Below, one piece after another: positions 34,446 to 43,606 of a stretch of DNA of 64,000 bases (position 1 is the first letter of the stretch; each line of letters starts with the position of its first letter). A program made the position numbers and the translations under genes. This stretch comes from Lachnospiraceae bacterium KM106-2 (lineage in GTDB: Bacteria; Bacillota; Clostridia; Lachnospirales; Lachnospiraceae): positions 1,247,960 to 1,311,959 of the forward strand of contig AP018794.1 of assembly GCA_009731425.1 (NCBI GenBank), read 5' to 3'. The notes under the pieces are model-generated. The model ran no database searches, was not told the DNA's origin, and was given only the letters and a program-made list of their open reading frames with translations.

Positions 34446-36353
34446 CTATCTATTTGTCACTGGTTTTTTTACAATTCCTAAAATGAAAGCACTAACTACA
34501 GTACCAATTACTAATGATAGGAAGTAGAAAAGACCATTTGTTACTACAGGGAATACAAAGATACCACCATGAGGAGCCATTAATCCACAGTCAAATAACA
34601 TGGATAATGCACCTGCTAATGCAGAACCGATGACACAAGAAGGAATGACACGTAATGGATCACTTGCTGCAAATGGAATTGCACCTTCTGTGATGAAAGA
34701 AAGACCCATGATAAAGTTAGTAGGACCTGCTTTTCTTTCCTCAGCAGTAAATTTGTGTTTGAATAATAAAGTTGCTAAAGCGATCGCACATGGAGGAACC
34801 ATACCACCGATCATAACAGCTGCCATGATACCATAGTTACCAGCTCCAATAGATGCTGTACCAAATACATAAGCTGCTTTGTTAATTGGTCCTCCAAAGT
34901 CAACGCTCATCATACCGCCAAGGATCAATCCAAGTAGAATCTTACTAGAACCGTTCATACTTGCTAAACCATTATTCATCCAAGTATTAATAAAACCGAT
35001 TGGTGGTTCTACAACAAAAGTCATGAACAATCCCATGATCAAGATACCGAATAAAGGATAAAGAAGTACTGGTTTTAAACCATCTAAGGCATCTGGTAAT
35101 ACTTCAAATGCTTTTTTCATGATAATAACAAGGATACCTGCAACAAAACCAGCTACTAGCGCTCCAAGGAAACCACTTTTACCGATTGATGCGATATAAC
35201 CACCAACAACACCAATTGCAAGGGCAGGACGATCACCAATACTCATTGCGATAAATCCAGCCAGGATTGGGAGCATAAAGTTAAATGCATAACCACCGAT
35301 TGTTTTTAACATCTTAGCGATCGGTGTGATCGTACCAAAGTTTGCTCTTGCATCTGCTGACAAGGAATTTAAATCTACGCTAAAACCATCAATTAAGAAT
35401 GCAAGTGCGATTAGAATACCGCCACCAACTACGAATGGAAGCATATGTGATACACCATTCATTAAATGCTTGTAGATTTTATGACCGAAACTGTCACCAT
35501 CTCCTGATTCGACTTCTGAACTGCTGTCACTTCCACCATGGTAAGTTGGAGCATCCATATTCATAGCACGAGTTAGTAACTCTTCTGCTTTACTAATACC
35601 ATCTGCCACCTTACATTGGATCACATGTTTGCCATTGAAACGGTCCATAGGAACTTGTGTATCAGCCGCAACGATGATGCAGTCCGCTTCTCTAATTTCT
35701 TCTGCTGTTAACACATTTTTTGCGCCACCAGAACCTCTTGTTTCAACTTTAATCGAACAGCCAAGTTCTGCAGCTTTCTTCTCTAAACTCTCTGCTGCCA
35801 TATAGGTATGCGCGATACCAGTAGGGCATCCTGTTACTGCAAGGATTCGAGAACCTTTCGTGTAACTAACTTCTTTTTCTTGATTTACTTCATCTTTTGC
35901 AGATTCTGCTTTATCAATAATATTTAAGAATTCTTCAACACTTCTTGCATTGATCAAATTCTGAACAAATGATTCATCCATTAGTAAAACGGATAATTTA
36001 CTGAGCACATCAAGATGAACATTATCTTTCGTATTTGGCGCTGCGATCAAAAATACTAAATGTACTGGTTCGCCATCTAAAGAATCAAAGTCTACACCAT
36101 CTTTGATCACCATTGCACTAAGTCCTGGTCTTCTAACTGCATCAGATTTACAATGAGGAATTGCGATACCTTCTCCAATTCCTGTTGTACTTTCTTCTTC
36201 TCGAGCATAAACACCTTTGCGATAAACTTCTTTATCTTTAATATTACCGCCCTTTGCCATCAACTCAACCATTGTATCGAGAACTTCTGGTTTGTCTGCT
36301 ACATGACCATTTAATTCAATACTTTCATAACGTAATAAATCTGTTATTCTCAT
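34446..36353 (-). CDS. fruA: fructose PTS transporter EIIABC
   Basis: A 635-residue fused fructose-specific PTS enzyme that phosphorylates fructose to fructose 1-phosphate during uptake. The EIIA domain (1-150) has active-site H67 in GIAIPHCKS, and EIIB (about 168-265) has C176 in AVTGCPTGIAHTYMAAE. EIIC (about 290-630) holds the membrane helices with HMLPFVVGGGIL, MSVDFGGPINKAAY and GSALAGALSM. All phosphorylation sites are present. It is the last gene of fruR-fruK-fruA with a 16-nt gap to fruK. Energy is supplied by general HPr; the His-less HPr-like protein in this window cannot do this. Confidence 0.95.
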   Translation of the reverse strand: MRITDLLRYESIELNGHVADKPEVLDTMVELMAKGGNIKDKEVYRKGVYAREEESTTGIGEGIAIPHCKSDAVRRPGLSAMVIKDGVDFDSLDGEPVHLVFLIAAPNTKDNVHLDVLSKLSVLLMDESFVQNLINARSVEEFLNIIDKAESAKDEVNQEKEVSYTKGSRILAVTGCPTGIAHTYMAAESLEKKAAELGCSIKVETRGSGGAKNVLTAEEIREADCIIVAADTQVPMDRFNGKHVIQCKVADGISKAEELLTRAMNMDAPTYHGGSDSSSEVESGDGDSFGHKIYKHLMNGVSHMLPFVVGGGILIALAFLIDGFSVDLNSLSADARANFGTITPIAKMLKTIGGYAFNFMLPILAGFIAMSIGDRPALAIGVVGGYIASIGKSGFLGALVAGFVAGILVIIMKKAFEVLPDALDGLKPVLLYPLFGILIMGLFMTFVVEPPIGFINTWMNNGLASMNGSSKILLGLILGGMMSVDFGGPINKAAYVFGTASIGAGNYGIMAAVMIGGMVPPCAIALATLLFKHKFTAEERKAGPTNFIMGLSFITEGAIPFAASDPLRVIPSCVIGSALAGALSMLFDCGLMAPHGGIFVFPVVTNGLFYFLSLVIGTVVSAFILGIVKKPVTNR

Positions 36354-36369
36354 GTTCTTCTCCTCCTAG

Positions 36370-37284
36370 TTAAAAATCAAACTGGTGTGTACTCATAATC
36401 TGGAGTACTTCTTCTTTTGTTGCTAACTCTTCTGAAAATGCGCTTGCGCTTCCAGTGCAAACCCCCGTTTTAAAAGCTTTCGCATAATCTCTCTCATTGT
36501 TATAACCTGCAACAAATCCTGCTACCATGGAGTCCCCAGCCCCAACAGAATTCTTAAGAATTCCTTTTGGCGCCCTTGTCTGATAGACTGTTCCATCTTC
36601 AGCTACTAAGATCGCACCATCTCCAGCCATAGATACTAATACATTTACCGCGCCCATTTCTTTGAGCTTTTTAGCATAGGTAATGATCTCTTCATTTGTA
36701 GTTAAGGTTACTCCAAACATTTCTCCAAGTTCATGGTTATTTGGTTTTACCATAAATGGATGAAATGGTAATACATTAAGTAATAGATCTTTGGTAGCAT
36801 CTACTACGATTCTTATATCTCTATCAGATAATCTCTTCATGATATCCATGTAGATCGTATCTGGAATAGACTTTGGAATGCTTCCTGCAAGTACTAACGT
36901 ATCGCCGTCTTCTAAGCAATCGATCTTTGATAAGAAAGCTTCTAATTCATCTGCTGAAATCTTAGGTCCCTGACCATTGATCTCACTTTCCTGTTTTGCT
37001 CTTAACTTCACATTAATACGAGAAATTCCTTCTTTTGCCTCAACAAAATCTGTACTAATCCCCTTGTCTTCTAGTGTCTGACTAATTTCATTTCCTGTGA
37101 ATCCACCGATGAAACCAAGTGCCGTACTCTCGATTCCGAGATTCTTTAATACCATGGAAACGTTAATTCCTTTGCCGCCGGTAAAGATCTTCTCATCCTT
37201 CGAACGATTCACGCTTCCTTCTATAAATTCATCCACGGTCACAATATAATCAAGTGACGGATTCAAAGTTACTGTATAGATCAT
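36370..37284 (-). CDS. fruK: 1-phosphofructokinase
   Basis: A 304-residue PfkB-family kinase that converts fructose 1-phosphate to fructose 1,6-bisphosphate. The N-terminus MIYTVTLNPSLDYIVTVDEF is characteristic of FruK/LacC. GGKGINVSMVLKNLG is PfkB signature 1, and VGAGDSMVAGFVAGY near 250 is signature 2 with the catalytic Asp. The ATG overlaps the fruR stop (ATGA), with GGAGG 10 nt before it. It acts directly after the fructose PTS encoded downstream. Regulation is expected through FruR and its tandem operator repeats. Confidence 0.95.
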   Translation of the reverse strand: MIYTVTLNPSLDYIVTVDEFIEGSVNRSKDEKIFTGGKGINVSMVLKNLGIESTALGFIGGFTGNEISQTLEDKGISTDFVEAKEGISRINVKLRAKQESEINGQGPKISADELEAFLSKIDCLEDGDTLVLAGSIPKSIPDTIYMDIMKRLSDRDIRIVVDATKDLLLNVLPFHPFMVKPNNHELGEMFGVTLTTNEEIITYAKKLKEMGAVNVLVSMAGDGAILVAEDGTVYQTRAPKGILKNSVGAGDSMVAGFVAGYNNERDYAKAFKTGVCTGSASAFSEELATKEEVLQIMSTHQFDF

Positions 37285-38033
37285 TTTTCCTTAACCTCCG
37301 TAATATTACTGCAATTCAAGAATTCATCATCGGTTATTTGATTTGTAATGATATTTGCACTCGATAGATCTGCAAACGTAACAGATGATATCTGTGAAAA
37401 CTTTGAATCATCACAAAGCACATAACACTTTTTGCATCTTTGCATTGCCTTTTTCTTTAGCATCGCCTCTTTTACATCTGGCGTTGAAAATCCTGAAGTT
37501 ATGCTGACCCCATTCGTACCCCAAAATCCTTTTGTGAAGTTGTATTTTTCTAAACTATTGATTGCTTCATCTCCGACAACTGCCTCCGTAGAAACTTTGA
37601 ATTCTCCACCTAGTACATAAACCGTACACCCTGCTTTCGCTAACTTCTTCGCGTGTGATAATGCATTGGTTACAAATACGACATCTTTGACATCAATATA
37701 ATCGATCATAAGCTCTGTCGTCGTTCCTGCATCTAAGTAAATGAAATCATTCGGCTTAATTAGTGATGCTGCGAATTTTGCGATCTTTACTTTTGCTTCA
37801 TGGTTCAGATCATGTCTAGTATCCATATCATCATCATGAGTGTGATAAAGACTTCCTATAGCAATCGCTCCACCATGAACTTTTGTTATCTGTCCGTTGG
37901 TATCTAATAAATTTAAGTCTCTTCGAATTGTTGATTCAGAAGCTTGAAATAACTGCATTAATTCTTGAATCGTAACACTTCTCTTCTCCTCTATCAGTGC
38001 TACAATCTGACTTAATCTTTCCTCAATAAGCAT
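37281..38033 (-). CDS. fruR: DeoR-family fructose operon repressor
   Basis: A 250-residue DeoR-type regulator. The N-terminal helix-turn-helix is in RLSQIVALIEEKRSVTIQELMQLFQASESTIRRDLNLLD. The C-terminal DeoR sensor domain has IYLDAGTTTELMIDY and the phospho-sugar-binding region GGEFKVSTEAVVGDEAI. Such regulators respond to fructose 1-phosphate. It is first in the operon, so the operon is self-controlled. The promoter TTGATA-17-TATAAT is overlapped by four 10-bp repeats that are the probable operator. ATG 38033 has GGAGG 8 nt upstream. Confidence 0.93.
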   Translation of the reverse strand: MLIEERLSQIVALIEEKRSVTIQELMQLFQASESTIRRDLNLLDTNGQITKVHGGAIAIGSLYHTHDDDMDTRHDLNHEAKVKIAKFAASLIKPNDFIYLDAGTTTELMIDYIDVKDVVFVTNALSHAKKLAKAGCTVYVLGGEFKVSTEAVVGDEAINSLEKYNFTKGFWGTNGVSITSGFSTPDVKEAMLKKKAMQRCKKCYVLCDDSKFSQISSVTFADLSSANIITNQITDDEFLNCSNITEVKEK

Positions 38034-38067
38034 CGATACAACCTCCTTGCTTGGAATTTATGATTTG

Positions 38068-38096
38068 ATTATACATTCATTTTCCGTCATTATCAA
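38068..38096 (-). promoter_or_regulatory. fruRKA promoter
   Basis: On the minus strand, -35 TTGATA (38091-38096), 17-bp spacer and perfect -10 TATAAT (38068-38073), 35 nt upstream of fruR. Confidence 0.88.
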
Positions 38097-38116
38097 TCAT
38101 TTTCATTCACTTTCAG
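38077..38116 (-). repeat. four tandem 10-bp repeats, probable FruR operator
   Basis: On the minus strand the consecutive decamers CTGAAAGTGA, ATGAAAATGA, TTGATAATGA and CGGAAAATGA share consensus NTGAAAATGA. They cover the -35 and spacer of the fruRKA promoter, so bound repressor would block RNA polymerase. One helical turn per repeat places every TGA on the same DNA face. Confidence 0.8.
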
Positions 38117-38204
38117 TCACAAAAATGCATATTGTTTTTTATGCAATCTGTATATTCCCCTTACGTTATTTCCCATATATATAAGCTCTTTGTTGATATT
38201 CACC

Positions 38205-38232
38205 AAAATTGTATTGATATAAGTACAATTTT
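38205..38232. promoter_or_regulatory. inverted repeat AAAATTGTA-N10-TACAATTTT
   Basis: Perfect 9-bp arms, in the gap between fruR and the deacetylase gene. No T-run and no clear promoter around it. The rest of 38117-38285 shows nothing further. Confidence 0.4.
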
Positions 38233-38285
38233 AGCATTTTGTATTGTGCATTTCTACAGTGGAATTATCTCATATAAAGTCATGC

Positions 38286-38335
38286 AAAAAAGTGACTAAT
38301 CAAGAATAACAGGCATCATTCTTAATCGGTCACTT
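38286..38335 (-). terminator. terminator of cwlD-pdaA operon
   Basis: Long stem AAGTGACCGATTAAGAAT/ATTCTTGATTAGTCACTT (two mismatches) followed by TTTTGC on the minus strand. Confidence 0.88.
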
Positions 38336-38352
38336 CCCGTCATATCCATTCA

Positions 38353-39315
38353 CTATTTCTTATTTGGATCCGGATAGATTGCAAATTCAAATCCTTTCGC
38401 TCTTGCTTGATCGATAAATTCACCTAATACAGTAGCATTTGTCTTAGATACTGCATGAAGCAAATAGATCGACCCACCATGTAATCGTTTCATCATGGTA
38501 TTTAAGGCTTCTGTCGTAGATGGCTGATTATTTACGATCCAGTCCTGATAAGCAAAACTCCAGAATACGCTACGATAACCAAGACTCTTTACAACGGCAA
38601 GACTTTGTTCGCTAAATTGTCCAGTTGGGAATCGGAAGAGATTCATTTTATAGTTATAGTTCTTTTTCATATAGTCATCAACTACTGTAATCTCTGCTTT
38701 CTGCTCATCTATCGACAAAGTTGCCATTCCCTTGCTTGGATGATGTACCGTATGGTTTCCGATTAAATGTCCTTCTGCGATCATTCTCTTGATCAATTCC
38801 GGTTGAGATTTCATATAAGGCAGTGTTGGGAAAAAGATCGCCTTAACATTCTTTTCTTTCAAAATATCCAAGATTTTCGCCGTATAGCCATTTTCATATC
38901 CTTCATCAAAGGTCAAATAGATCTTATTGCTCTCTGGCAATATAAAGTCCACATCTAGATTGTTAAATTGATCCTGATACCAGCTAAGTCCAGTTGGACG
39001 GTTCGTTTTAGGATCGGCATCTCGACCTACTCCATAAGGGATATTCTTCGTTGAATACTGGGATAAATCTTTCATTTCCTCAGGCGAAGCCGTTGGTTCT
39101 GAACTTACCGTAGCTTTTGGCGAGGCAGAAGGTTTGTTCGTCGGCTTTGCCTTCTTAGCCTTTCCAGAAGTTGCAGTCACTGTTTTTTTAGTCGTTAATG
39201 CTTTGGATTCCATCGCACCTTCACTTTTATCGCTCGTTTTACTGCATCCTGCCAACACGATGATACACACCAATGCCAACAGCATACTCATCCACTTTTT
39301 CTTATAACTCATCAT
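38353..39315 (-). CDS. pdaA: polysaccharide deacetylase, PdaA-like
   Basis: A 320-residue NodB-type deacetylase. The lipoprotein signal has lipobox LAGC (C24), followed by a Lys/Ser/Thr/Pro-rich linker (about 40-80). The catalytic domain shows TFDEGYENGY from 135 (D137 and the PdaA-typical Glu), NHTVHH with H188/H192 as metal ligands, and RFPTGQFSEQS. PdaA removes acetyl from muramic acid and closes the delta-lactam ring in spore cortex, after CwlD has removed the peptide. The CwlD-like gene lies 10 nt upstream in the same operon, which strongly supports this assignment. An ordinary GlcNAc deacetylase is the alternative. Confidence 0.82.
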   Translation of the reverse strand: MMSYKKKWMSMLLALVCIIVLAGCSKTSDKSEGAMESKALTTKKTVTATSGKAKKAKPTNKPSASPKATVSSEPTASPEEMKDLSQYSTKNIPYGVGRDADPKTNRPTGLSWYQDQFNNLDVDFILPESNKIYLTFDEGYENGYTAKILDILKEKNVKAIFFPTLPYMKSQPELIKRMIAEGHLIGNHTVHHPSKGMATLSIDEQKAEITVVDDYMKKNYNYKMNLFRFPTGQFSEQSLAVVKSLGYRSVFWSFAYQDWIVNNQPSTTEALNTMMKRLHGGSIYLLHAVSKTNATVLGEFIDQARAKGFEFAIYPDPNKK

Positions 39316-39325
39316 TATTCATCCT

Positions 39326-40048
39326 TTAACTATTTATTTTGGGTACAAACTTTATAATACCACTCGCAATCCCTTGTGCAATTTTGTTCTGATACGCCTC
39401 ATCAGAGAGCAATCTGCATTCGCTCAGATTACTCAAGAAACCAACTTCCACTAAAGCAGATGGCGTGGTCAGATTTCGTAAGAGATAGTAATCTCTTTGC
39501 TGCACCTTACGATCAAATGCATCCGTCTGTTCTAAAACCGAAGACTGGATCATCGTTGCCAGAGTGTTGCTTGTTTCATCCGCATAATTACAATAAGTTT
39601 CAACCCCATGTACATTAGTTTGTTCCACATAATTGCTATGTATACTTATAACACAAGATGGATTTATAGTTTTTATCCATGATACACGATTTGGGAGAGA
39701 AACTTTCACATCAGATTCTCTCGTAAGGCGAACATCATAACCCTGTTTAATTAGCAGATCGCGCACCTTGTATGCAATAACAAGGTTCACATCCTTCTCA
39801 CGTACCTGATAACAGCTTGTCCCTTGATCTTGTCCACCATGTCCTGGATCTAACACAATGATATTCTTATGTTTAGAGGATTTGCCTTTCCCTGTGAGAT
39901 TCTGTGCTTTATTATCTACTACAGCAGCTTGATTGGTAATTCGTATATTACTTCTGATCATTACAATGATTCCTACGATCAGCATGGTAACGGCGGTTCC
40001 TAGATAGATCATTCGTGTGGACCTCGCATCCAATCTATCTTTCTTCAA
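39326..40048 (-). CDS. cwlD: N-acetylmuramoyl-L-alanine amidase, CwlD-like
   Basis: A 240-residue zinc amidase (Amidase_3) with an N-terminal membrane anchor (about 12-32). Motifs are IIVLDPGHGGQDQGT (H70), SIHSNYVEQTNVHGVE (second His) and ALVEVGFLSN (Glu). The translation start is TTG 40048 with GGGGTG 8 nt upstream; no ATG is available. CwlD strips stem peptides from muramic acid in the cortex, and the PdaA-like deacetylase gene follows after 10 nt. The pair implies that the organism sporulates and modifies its cortex with muramic-delta-lactam so that germination enzymes can recognise it. Confidence 0.85.
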   Translation of the reverse strand: MKKDRLDARSTRMIYLGTAVTMLIVGIIVMIRSNIRITNQAAVVDNKAQNLTGKGKSSKHKNIIVLDPGHGGQDQGTSCYQVREKDVNLVIAYKVRDLLIKQGYDVRLTRESDVKVSLPNRVSWIKTINPSCVISIHSNYVEQTNVHGVETYCNYADETSNTLATMIQSSVLEQTDAFDRKVQQRDYYLLRNLTTPSALVEVGFLSNLSECRLLSDEAYQNKIAQGIASGIIKFVPKINS

Positions 40049-40278
40049 ACTGGATTCACCCCTTCCTAACCTTACTGATAAGAAAAGAATACCACATCTT
40101 GATTACAAAATTACGCAGATTGTGTAACCGAATTGTAAAAATCTTTGAAATTATTGTAATAAACGAGAAGAAATACGCTTTGCAAGTTCCTTTCGTTTTC
40201 GCGACAGTGGTCATCCTGTCTTTCTTCCTTCAGAAAGCCTTCTTAATTTATAAGGGAGTTCGGAGAACTTTCCTATGA

Positions 40279-40320
40279 AATGAAAAAGAAGCATTTCTAA
40301 GAAATGCTTCTCTTTCATTT
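40279..40320 (-). terminator. terminator of secreted LRR protein gene
   Basis: Stem AGAAGCATTTC/GAAATGCTTCT, extended by AAATGAAA/TTTCATTT flanks, with a TTTTTC tract. It lies directly after the gene at 40323. Confidence 0.85.
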
Positions 40321-40322
40321 TA

Positions 40323-42032
40323 TTAGTTTGTAATAGTTATACTACCTTGCCCTTTACCGTTAAATCGCTTTTTATAGTCTTTCACTTTTGATTTTGGAAC
40401 TTTTATCTTTAAACCATATTGATAGCTAAAGGCATTCTTTTCTACTTTAGAAATCTTTGTACTCTTAATTTTTAAAGTCTTTAGCTGATTCCAAGCTGGA
40501 AGAAAATCATGTTCTAGCGTTTTAATATTCTTTCCTAGAACAACTGTCTTTAGTTTATCATTATAATTACTAAATGCATTTGCTTTCATTGTAGTTACTT
40601 GATACGTAATCCCTTTATATTTTATCTTATCCGGTACTGTGAGAGTAGTACGTTTCCCAGTATCAATACTTTTTACGCCTACCTCATGCGCTTTCTTTCT
40701 ATTTTTCTCAATGACATAAGTAAATCCTTTTATCACAATTTGATCCCCAAGGATCATGTTATCCTTTGTCTTAGAACCGTTCACCGGAATCGTACAAAAG
40801 ATCGGACTACCTTCCTTCGTGTAATACCATACAATTTTATTTCCAGATACAATAGGAGTACAATCTGATAACTCGCCTCTCATGCTATGTATTTTAGTAA
40901 GTTTTTTACCAGTTCCATCAAGAAGTACATAGCGTACATAACTCTCTTCCTCATCACCTTCACGCCACAATAACATGAATCGATTTTCTGAAATCTTCAC
41001 TAAGTGAGGTGTAGAAGGATCTTGACTTTTCTTTGATGTGTAGTTAGTCAAATAGATCGTCTGAGACGCTTGCTTCTGAAAATCAGCCTTAGGAGTTACC
41101 GATATAAATATGTTTCTGGTTCCATTTTTCGTATTGTTTCCTGCAATGAGGTAAGAAGAAGCAGATGCTTCAAATCCACCTACACTAGCACCGGTAGAAT
41201 TCTGTCCGATCTCACCCTTAAATTTAAGTACTACTTTACTTTCACAACCGTCATCTGTGAATGTTTCTTCTCCTGCTTTCTGATCATATTTGATCAAAGC
41301 GATACCGCGTGGATAGGCATCTCCATGATCTACCGCTAAAAGGTCGGTTCCATCCACCTTAATAAACTGATTAAAGGAATGGCTGACATATCCAGCACCG
41401 ATCCAAGATACACTTGTATGACTATCGGTGATCTTCATCTTCTCGGTATCAACCTCAATCATAACACTTGCTTGATGACAGTAACCATCTTTGCTCTTAT
41501 ACATTTCGTGGCAAGTTCGAATATACAGTTTATTATTTGCTTCCGCAAATCGCAGACTTCCTGCATAAAACGGATCCTTCGTATTCGCGCCTCTAAGACT
41601 GCAGCTGCCAAGTCGAACCCAGTTCTTTGAGTATTTGACAATACGATATACTTCTTTACTATTACTCTGCTTCGCATTGGAAGCACCAAACACAAGATAG
41701 TTCGCATCTTTTCCAGCATAAAATCCGCCAAAATCCTCTAATTCTCTATTTATCTTCTTTTTGCTTATTAATCGAAATTTGCTGTCATAAGTCTCACGAA
41801 TGAGCTTAGGACTATGATTTTCAATTCTTGTATAAGTACCATCTGCATTTTGATATAAATGGGAAAAGATTGGCGCAGACCACGTAGCATAGTTGTTACT
41901 GCCATAGTTATTTGTTTTTACACCCTTACTGCTTAAAGTTCGTTCTGCTTTAGCCGTTACCTGATTCAAAGAACAAAGTAACAAAAAGATCATAAGGAGT
42001 GTTAACAGTCTTTTGTTTGTAAGTTTTTTCAT
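40323..42032 (-). CDS. secreted protein with beta-propeller-like middle and BspA-type LRR C-terminus
   Basis: A 569-residue exported protein. The signal peptide is KKLTNKRLLTLLMIFLLLCSL with cleavage near AKAE. Residues about 50-420 are rich in repeated beta strands with YxxVFGASN- and SENRFMLLWREGDE-like units, consistent with a beta-propeller. The C-terminal 140 residues (ITYQVTTMKANAFSNYNDKL, KTVVLGKNIKTLEHDF, TLKIKSTKISKVEKNAF) are LRR_5/BspA-type leucine-rich repeats common in surface proteins of gut clostridia. No anchoring motif is seen. The ATG at 42032 is preferred over the adjacent TTG (AAAGG upstream). Binding or adhesion is possible; no enzyme motif. Confidence 0.75.
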   Translation of the reverse strand: MKKLTNKRLLTLLMIFLLLCSLNQVTAKAERTLSSKGVKTNNYGSNNYATWSAPIFSHLYQNADGTYTRIENHSPKLIRETYDSKFRLISKKKINRELEDFGGFYAGKDANYLVFGASNAKQSNSKEVYRIVKYSKNWVRLGSCSLRGANTKDPFYAGSLRFAEANNKLYIRTCHEMYKSKDGYCHQASVMIEVDTEKMKITDSHTSVSWIGAGYVSHSFNQFIKVDGTDLLAVDHGDAYPRGIALIKYDQKAGEETFTDDGCESKVVLKFKGEIGQNSTGASVGGFEASASSYLIAGNNTKNGTRNIFISVTPKADFQKQASQTIYLTNYTSKKSQDPSTPHLVKISENRFMLLWREGDEEESYVRYVLLDGTGKKLTKIHSMRGELSDCTPIVSGNKIVWYYTKEGSPIFCTIPVNGSKTKDNMILGDQIVIKGFTYVIEKNRKKAHEVGVKSIDTGKRTTLTVPDKIKYKGITYQVTTMKANAFSNYNDKLKTVVLGKNIKTLEHDFLPAWNQLKTLKIKSTKISKVEKNAFSYQYGLKIKVPKSKVKDYKKRFNGKGQGSITITN

Positions 42033-42066
42033 CAATAAATACCTTTCTCTTTCGTATGAAATATCA

Positions 42067-42108
42067 TAAAAATGGCCTCATACTCTAAAGTACTCAGTAT
42101 AAGGCCAT
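42067..42108 (-). terminator. terminator of pepD
   Basis: Stem ATGGCCTTATACT/AGTATGAGGCCAT (one G-T pair) followed by TTTTATG on the minus strand, 13 nt after the pepD stop. Confidence 0.88.
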
Positions 42109-42120
42109 CCTACCATTTTA

Positions 42121-43575
42121 TTATTTACATAATGCTTCTAACGTAGTTAGTACAAAATCAAACATTCTCTTAGTAGAACTAATGCTAAGAGCTTCTTGAG
42201 GAGTATGAATATCATTCATATCAGGTCCGATAGAAACGATATCAAGTTCTGGCATTTTCTCTAATAATAAACCGCACTCAAGTCCTGCATGGATAACTTC
42301 GATCACAGGTTTACGTCCGAATTCTTTTTCATAAAGTTCTTCCATAACGGAACGAAGTTTGGAATCTTGTTTGAACTCCCATCCTGGATAACTTCCTTCA
42401 AACGTATAAGAACCACCTAAGAATTCAGCTAATAAACATAATTTATTGCTTAAATACTCTTTATATGAGGCAACACTAGAACGAACGCTATAAGAGAAGC
42501 TTACTTCTTTATCGTCCATTACAAGGATACCAAGATTTAGAGAACTCTCTACTAATCCTTCGATATCCGCGCTCATTACCTGAATACCATTTGGTGTATA
42601 AGACATAAATAATAAGATCTTTTCAAATGATTGGTTTGTGAGTACATCGAATTCTCCCTGAGGACCTTCTTCGATCATAATGTTAAAGCCTGGTTCTGCA
42701 GAATGCAATTCACTCTTATATACTGCTTCTAATTCTTTGATAGAAGCGATCACATGATCTTTTGCTCCATCATTTACAACGATAGATACGATTGATTCAT
42801 TTGGAATGGCATTGTCTTTGGAACCACCTTCCATATGAATCACTTCAAATGCTTCTTTATTTTCTAATTCTGTTAACATACGTCCCATTAAGATATTAGA
42901 GTTCGTACGATTCTTTGTGATTTCTGCACCGGAATGTCCGCCTTGTAATCCACGGATCGTAATATCGATACGATCACCACTTTGTTTTCTATATTCAACA
43001 GGGATAGAGCAAATTGATGTCATACCACCTGCGCAGCCAACGGTGATAGCATTTTCTGCTTCTGAATCAAGGTTGATCAAATATTTTGCTTTTAAATCTG
43101 ATGCGTCAAGAGCTGCTGCACCTAATAAACCAATTTCTTCGTCAGTCGTAATTACTACTTCTAATCTAGGATGAACCAATTCATCATTATCTAAGATGGC
43201 TAATGACATTGCGATCGCAATTCCGTTATCTCCGCCAAGAGTAGTCCCTCTTGCCTTGATATAATCGCCATCGATATAAAGATCAAGTCCTTCTTTTGTG
43301 AAATCATGTTCCACACCAGATTCCGCTAAGCAAACCATATCCATATGACCTTGTAACATAACGGTTTCCTTATCTTCATAACCTTTAGTAGCTTCTTTTA
43401 CCATTACAACATTTAATGCTTCATCTTGTCTATAAGCTAAATTATGATCCTTTGCAAACTGTACTAAATAATCGCTAATTCCTTGGTTGTCTTTTGATCC
43501 TCTTGGGACACTGCTTATTTCTTCAAAATAATGAAATACTTTCTTGTAGTCTATGCTTTTTAATACGTCTTTCAT
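42121..43575 (-). CDS. pepD: aminoacyl-histidine dipeptidase
   Basis: A 484-residue M20-family metallopeptidase that splits Xaa-His and other dipeptides in the cytosol. Metal-binding motifs are MLQGHMDMVC (H and D), TLGGDNGIA (bridging Asp), TTDEEIGLLG (catalytic Glu pair), LDSEAE, and the C-terminal GPDMNDIHTPQEA with His. HAGLECGLL is typical of PepD. Length fits the family (about 480-490). It stands alone between the LRR protein gene and the PFL-family gene, with its own terminator. Confidence 0.92.
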   Translation of the reverse strand: MKDVLKSIDYKKVFHYFEEISSVPRGSKDNQGISDYLVQFAKDHNLAYRQDEALNVVMVKEATKGYEDKETVMLQGHMDMVCLAESGVEHDFTKEGLDLYIDGDYIKARGTTLGGDNGIAIAMSLAILDNDELVHPRLEVVITTDEEIGLLGAAALDASDLKAKYLINLDSEAENAITVGCAGGMTSICSIPVEYRKQSGDRIDITIRGLQGGHSGAEITKNRTNSNILMGRMLTELENKEAFEVIHMEGGSKDNAIPNESIVSIVVNDGAKDHVIASIKELEAVYKSELHSAEPGFNIMIEEGPQGEFDVLTNQSFEKILLFMSYTPNGIQVMSADIEGLVESSLNLGILVMDDKEVSFSYSVRSSVASYKEYLSNKLCLLAEFLGGSYTFEGSYPGWEFKQDSKLRSVMEELYEKEFGRKPVIEVIHAGLECGLLLEKMPELDIVSIGPDMNDIHTPQEALSISSTKRMFDFVLTTLEALCK

Positions 43576-43606
43576 TTGTTTGCTCCTTTATTACTTATTA
43601 CTTTTA

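Noticed and set aside
34446..38033. Laterally acquired fructose island
   Set aside because: Gene order, base composition and coupling are those of an ordinary chromosomal fruRKA operon, with no repeats or mobility genes at the borders.
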